From: RYN-230 sp963837335
GTDB lineage: Bacteria > Actinomycetota > Actinomycetes > Streptosporangiales > Streptosporangiaceae
Assembly: GCA_963837335.1 (NCBI GenBank)
Contig: CAWINS010000074.1
Coordinates: 1 to 64,000, forward strand
Length of the DNA stretch: 64,000 nucleotides
Reading direction: 5' to 3'
In this document: piece after piece, positions 62,513 to 64,000 of the stretch
How the letters are laid out: each line of letters starts with the position of its first letter
Position numbering within the stretch: the stretch's first letter is position 1
Notes under the pieces: generated by a model
Told to the model about the DNA's origin: nothing
Databases searched by the model: none
What the model saw: the letters and a program-made list of their open reading frames with translations, nothing else
Translations under genes and position numbers: made by a program

Positions 62513-62757
62513 AATACTCAACCGGCAATAACTTTTGGGCGATACAGAGCCGTTCCCTGGCTGGAACTGCTCGTGAGTAATTTGTGGGTGATTGGACAGG
62601 ATTAGCGCGTTTCGCGATTGGGCCAGCCTCGCGGGGAGCAGGCCCGCGGGCCGGTCGCCTAAATGACCGGACAACACCGGACACGCCTTATTCCGGCCTT
62701 AACCAGGCGGTCAGGCAGTAGGATCTGGCTTTCTACGCTTGCCGCGCTTTATTCTTG

Positions 62758-63750
62758 ATGAGCACTATTCGCGACAGGCTACCCAGGGGTGGGGAAGGGG
62801 GGGCCACGCGCGGTCAGCAGTCACCGCAGTCACGCGACGCCGAGGAACTGGCCGCGTGCTTCACCGTGCACGCCAGGGACCTGTTCGGCTACGCCTGCGT
62901 ACTGCCCGGCGCCGGCCGGCCGCTGGCCGGCGATCTGGTCCAGGCCACCTTCGAGGCGGCCGCCGCAGTCTGGTGCACGTTACGCGATCTGTCCGCGGAC
63001 CAGCGCTACGACTGGCTGCGGGACACCCTGGCCGCCGCGATCGAGCTCCGGACCGGCCATCCGGCGGACCGCGCGTTCGTCTCCCCGGCCCACCGGCGGC
63101 TCACCCAGCTGAAGATGGCCCGGTTCGGCGCGGACTACGACGCCGTGGCGGGCCTGGACCGGTTCGCGGGCTGGCTGCGCACCCAGGAAAACAGCGCGCA
63201 GACGATCGGAACGCTTGACAACGGCCCTCCCGTTAACGGTTTGCGCGCGAATGGGGTATCCCCGAATGGGGGGATTAGCTGTCCGCGCGGAACCGGCGCA
63301 ACCGCCCCGCCGGGGAGTTACGGTGACCCGGTGAGCGCGCTCTACGAGGAGCACTACGCGTCGCTCGTACGGCTGGCCGCATTGCTGGTCCACGACACGG
63401 CGACCGCGGAAGTGATCGTGCAGGACTCGTTCGTGGCCGTAGCCGCGGCGTGGCGGCGCCGTGGGCACCTCGATGGCGCGCTGGACTTCCTCCGCCAGGC
63501 GGTCCTGGAGCGGTCCCGGTCGGGCCGGTACCGCTCATCGGCGGCTAACGGATCCGCGAACGGTTCCGCACCACTGCTGGCCGCCCTCGGCGCGCTGCCT
63601 GCCCGGCAGCGCGAGGTGCTGGTCATGCGCTACTACGCCAACCTCTCCGAGGAGCAGGCCGCCGACGCCATCGGCATCAGCCGGGCGGCGGTCCGGCGGC
63701 ACGCCACCCGGGCCGGCGCCGCACTCCGCACCCTGCTCGACGCGAGCTGA
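62758..63750 (+). CDS. Sigma-70-family protein with two region-2-like domains
   Basis: 330 residues. Residues 30-97 (ACFTVHARDLFGYACVLPGAGRPLAGDLVQATFEAAAAVWCTLRDL) resemble a divergent ECF region 2. After a linker rich in N and G (145-188), a second region 2 (192-258, LYEEHYASLVRLAALLVHDTATAEVIVQDSFVAVAAAW) and a region 4 (273-328, LGALPARQREVLVMRYYANLSEEQAADAIGISRAAVRRH) follow. A GTG at 63331 could start the second half alone. No ribosome site precedes ATG 62758, so it may be leaderless. Confidence 0.75.
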   Translation: MSTIRDRLPRGGEGGATRGQQSPQSRDAEELAACFTVHARDLFGYACVLPGAGRPLAGDLVQATFEAAAAVWCTLRDLSADQRYDWLRDTLAAAIELRTGHPADRAFVSPAHRRLTQLKMARFGADYDAVAGLDRFAGWLRTQENSAQTIGTLDNGPPVNGLRANGVSPNGGISCPRGTGATAPPGSYGDPVSALYEEHYASLVRLAALLVHDTATAEVIVQDSFVAVAAAWRRRGHLDGALDFLRQAVLERSRSGRYRSSAANGSANGSAPLLAALGALPARQREVLVMRYYANLSEEQAADAIGISRAAVRRHATRAGAALRTLLDAS

Positions 63751-63889
63751 GGGACGACACCGGGGCCCGGCCGGTGTTCGTTGCGGGCCTTAAGGCGGCG
63801 CATGCGCGGCCCGCAGACCGGAGCTGACGGCGGGAGCGCGCCGGCGGCCCCGGGTTTGCCCCGCAGTGCCCCGGGTAGCCCGCGCTTCC

Positions 63890-64000
63890 ATGACTTCCGC
63901 TACGAAGGTGGCGCCGGCCGGCGAACGGCACGCACGGTTCGCCGACGAGGCGCTGGTGCACATGGCGGACCTGCGCGCCGCCGCCGCGGCCATGACCCGC
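63890..64000 (+). CDS. Start of a gene running off the window
   Basis: ATG 63890 opens a frame that reaches base 64000 (MTSATKVAPAGERHARFADE, then ALVHMADLRAAAAA). Too short to assign; codon composition is gene-like. Confidence 0.4.
   Translation, partial: MTSATKVAPAGERHARFADEALVHMADLRAAAAAMTR

Overview
The window is very GC-rich DNA with many GTG starts, 4-base start/stop overlaps and a gene content typical of filamentous Actinomycetes: mycothiol-type maleylpyruvate isomerase fold, F420/PPOX-type oxidoreductase, Scr1/DUF5753 regulator with DUF397 partner, CGNR regulator, SCO6745-like protein, RIO kinase and several ECF sigma factors. A Streptosporangiales-like chromosome is my best guess; no rRNA, tRNA, CRISPR array, IS element or prophage was seen. 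It reads as an accessory chromosomal region rich in small enzymes, each with its own regulator.

Layout. 1-1083: end of an MFS transporter. 1094-3042: ECF sigma factor and membrane partner (both carry one-base frameshifts). 3094-5854: operon for a toluene-monooxygenase-like accessory set (gamma-like fragment, effector, beta subunit, Rieske ferredoxin, a ribosomal-protein-uL22-like protein, a DUF59/MIP18 protein) without the catalytic alpha subunit or reductase; its promoter resembles that of the adjacent sigma gene. 6030-7246: DUF397 plus Scr1-type regulator in lower-GC DNA. 7800-19512: acetyltransferases, an ArsR-SRPBCC-MDMPI operon, VOC and PPOX proteins, an XRE-regulated SDR, methyltransferase, thioesterase, RIO kinase, class C serine hydrolase and MmcQ-like protein. 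19586-31789: FAD oxidoreductase, a decayed dienelactone hydrolase, SDR and zinc dehydrogenases, a secreted lamin-tail protein, a winged-helix regulator with three operator-like repeats, DUF1990-like proteins and two alpha/beta hydrolases.

31817-41891 is a transport and signalling locus: a NarL-type two-component system divergent from two ABC exporters, with a permease carrying a large extracellular beta-sandwich and a polytopic protein fused in frame to a LolA/RseB-like secreted domain. 41914-55513: SCO6745-like protein, HAD dehalogenase, a large secreted amidase, methyltransferases, a TetR/SDR pair and a CGNR/MFS pair with matching palindromes, a hexapeptide transferase, small hypotheticals and a mini GntR regulator with its operator. 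55654-59782 (minus) is a five-gene ECF sigma/ABC transporter operon. 59931-64000: YihY/BrkB protein, quinone oxidoreductase, MmcQ protein, a sigma factor with two region-2-like domains, and the start of one more gene.

The sequence carries at least 14 single-base frameshifts in otherwise well-conserved genes, many in short G/C runs. The simplest reading is uncorrected consensus error, so frameshifted genes are given as full CDS spans with the break noted. Genes with large deletions or only remnants are called pseudogenes.
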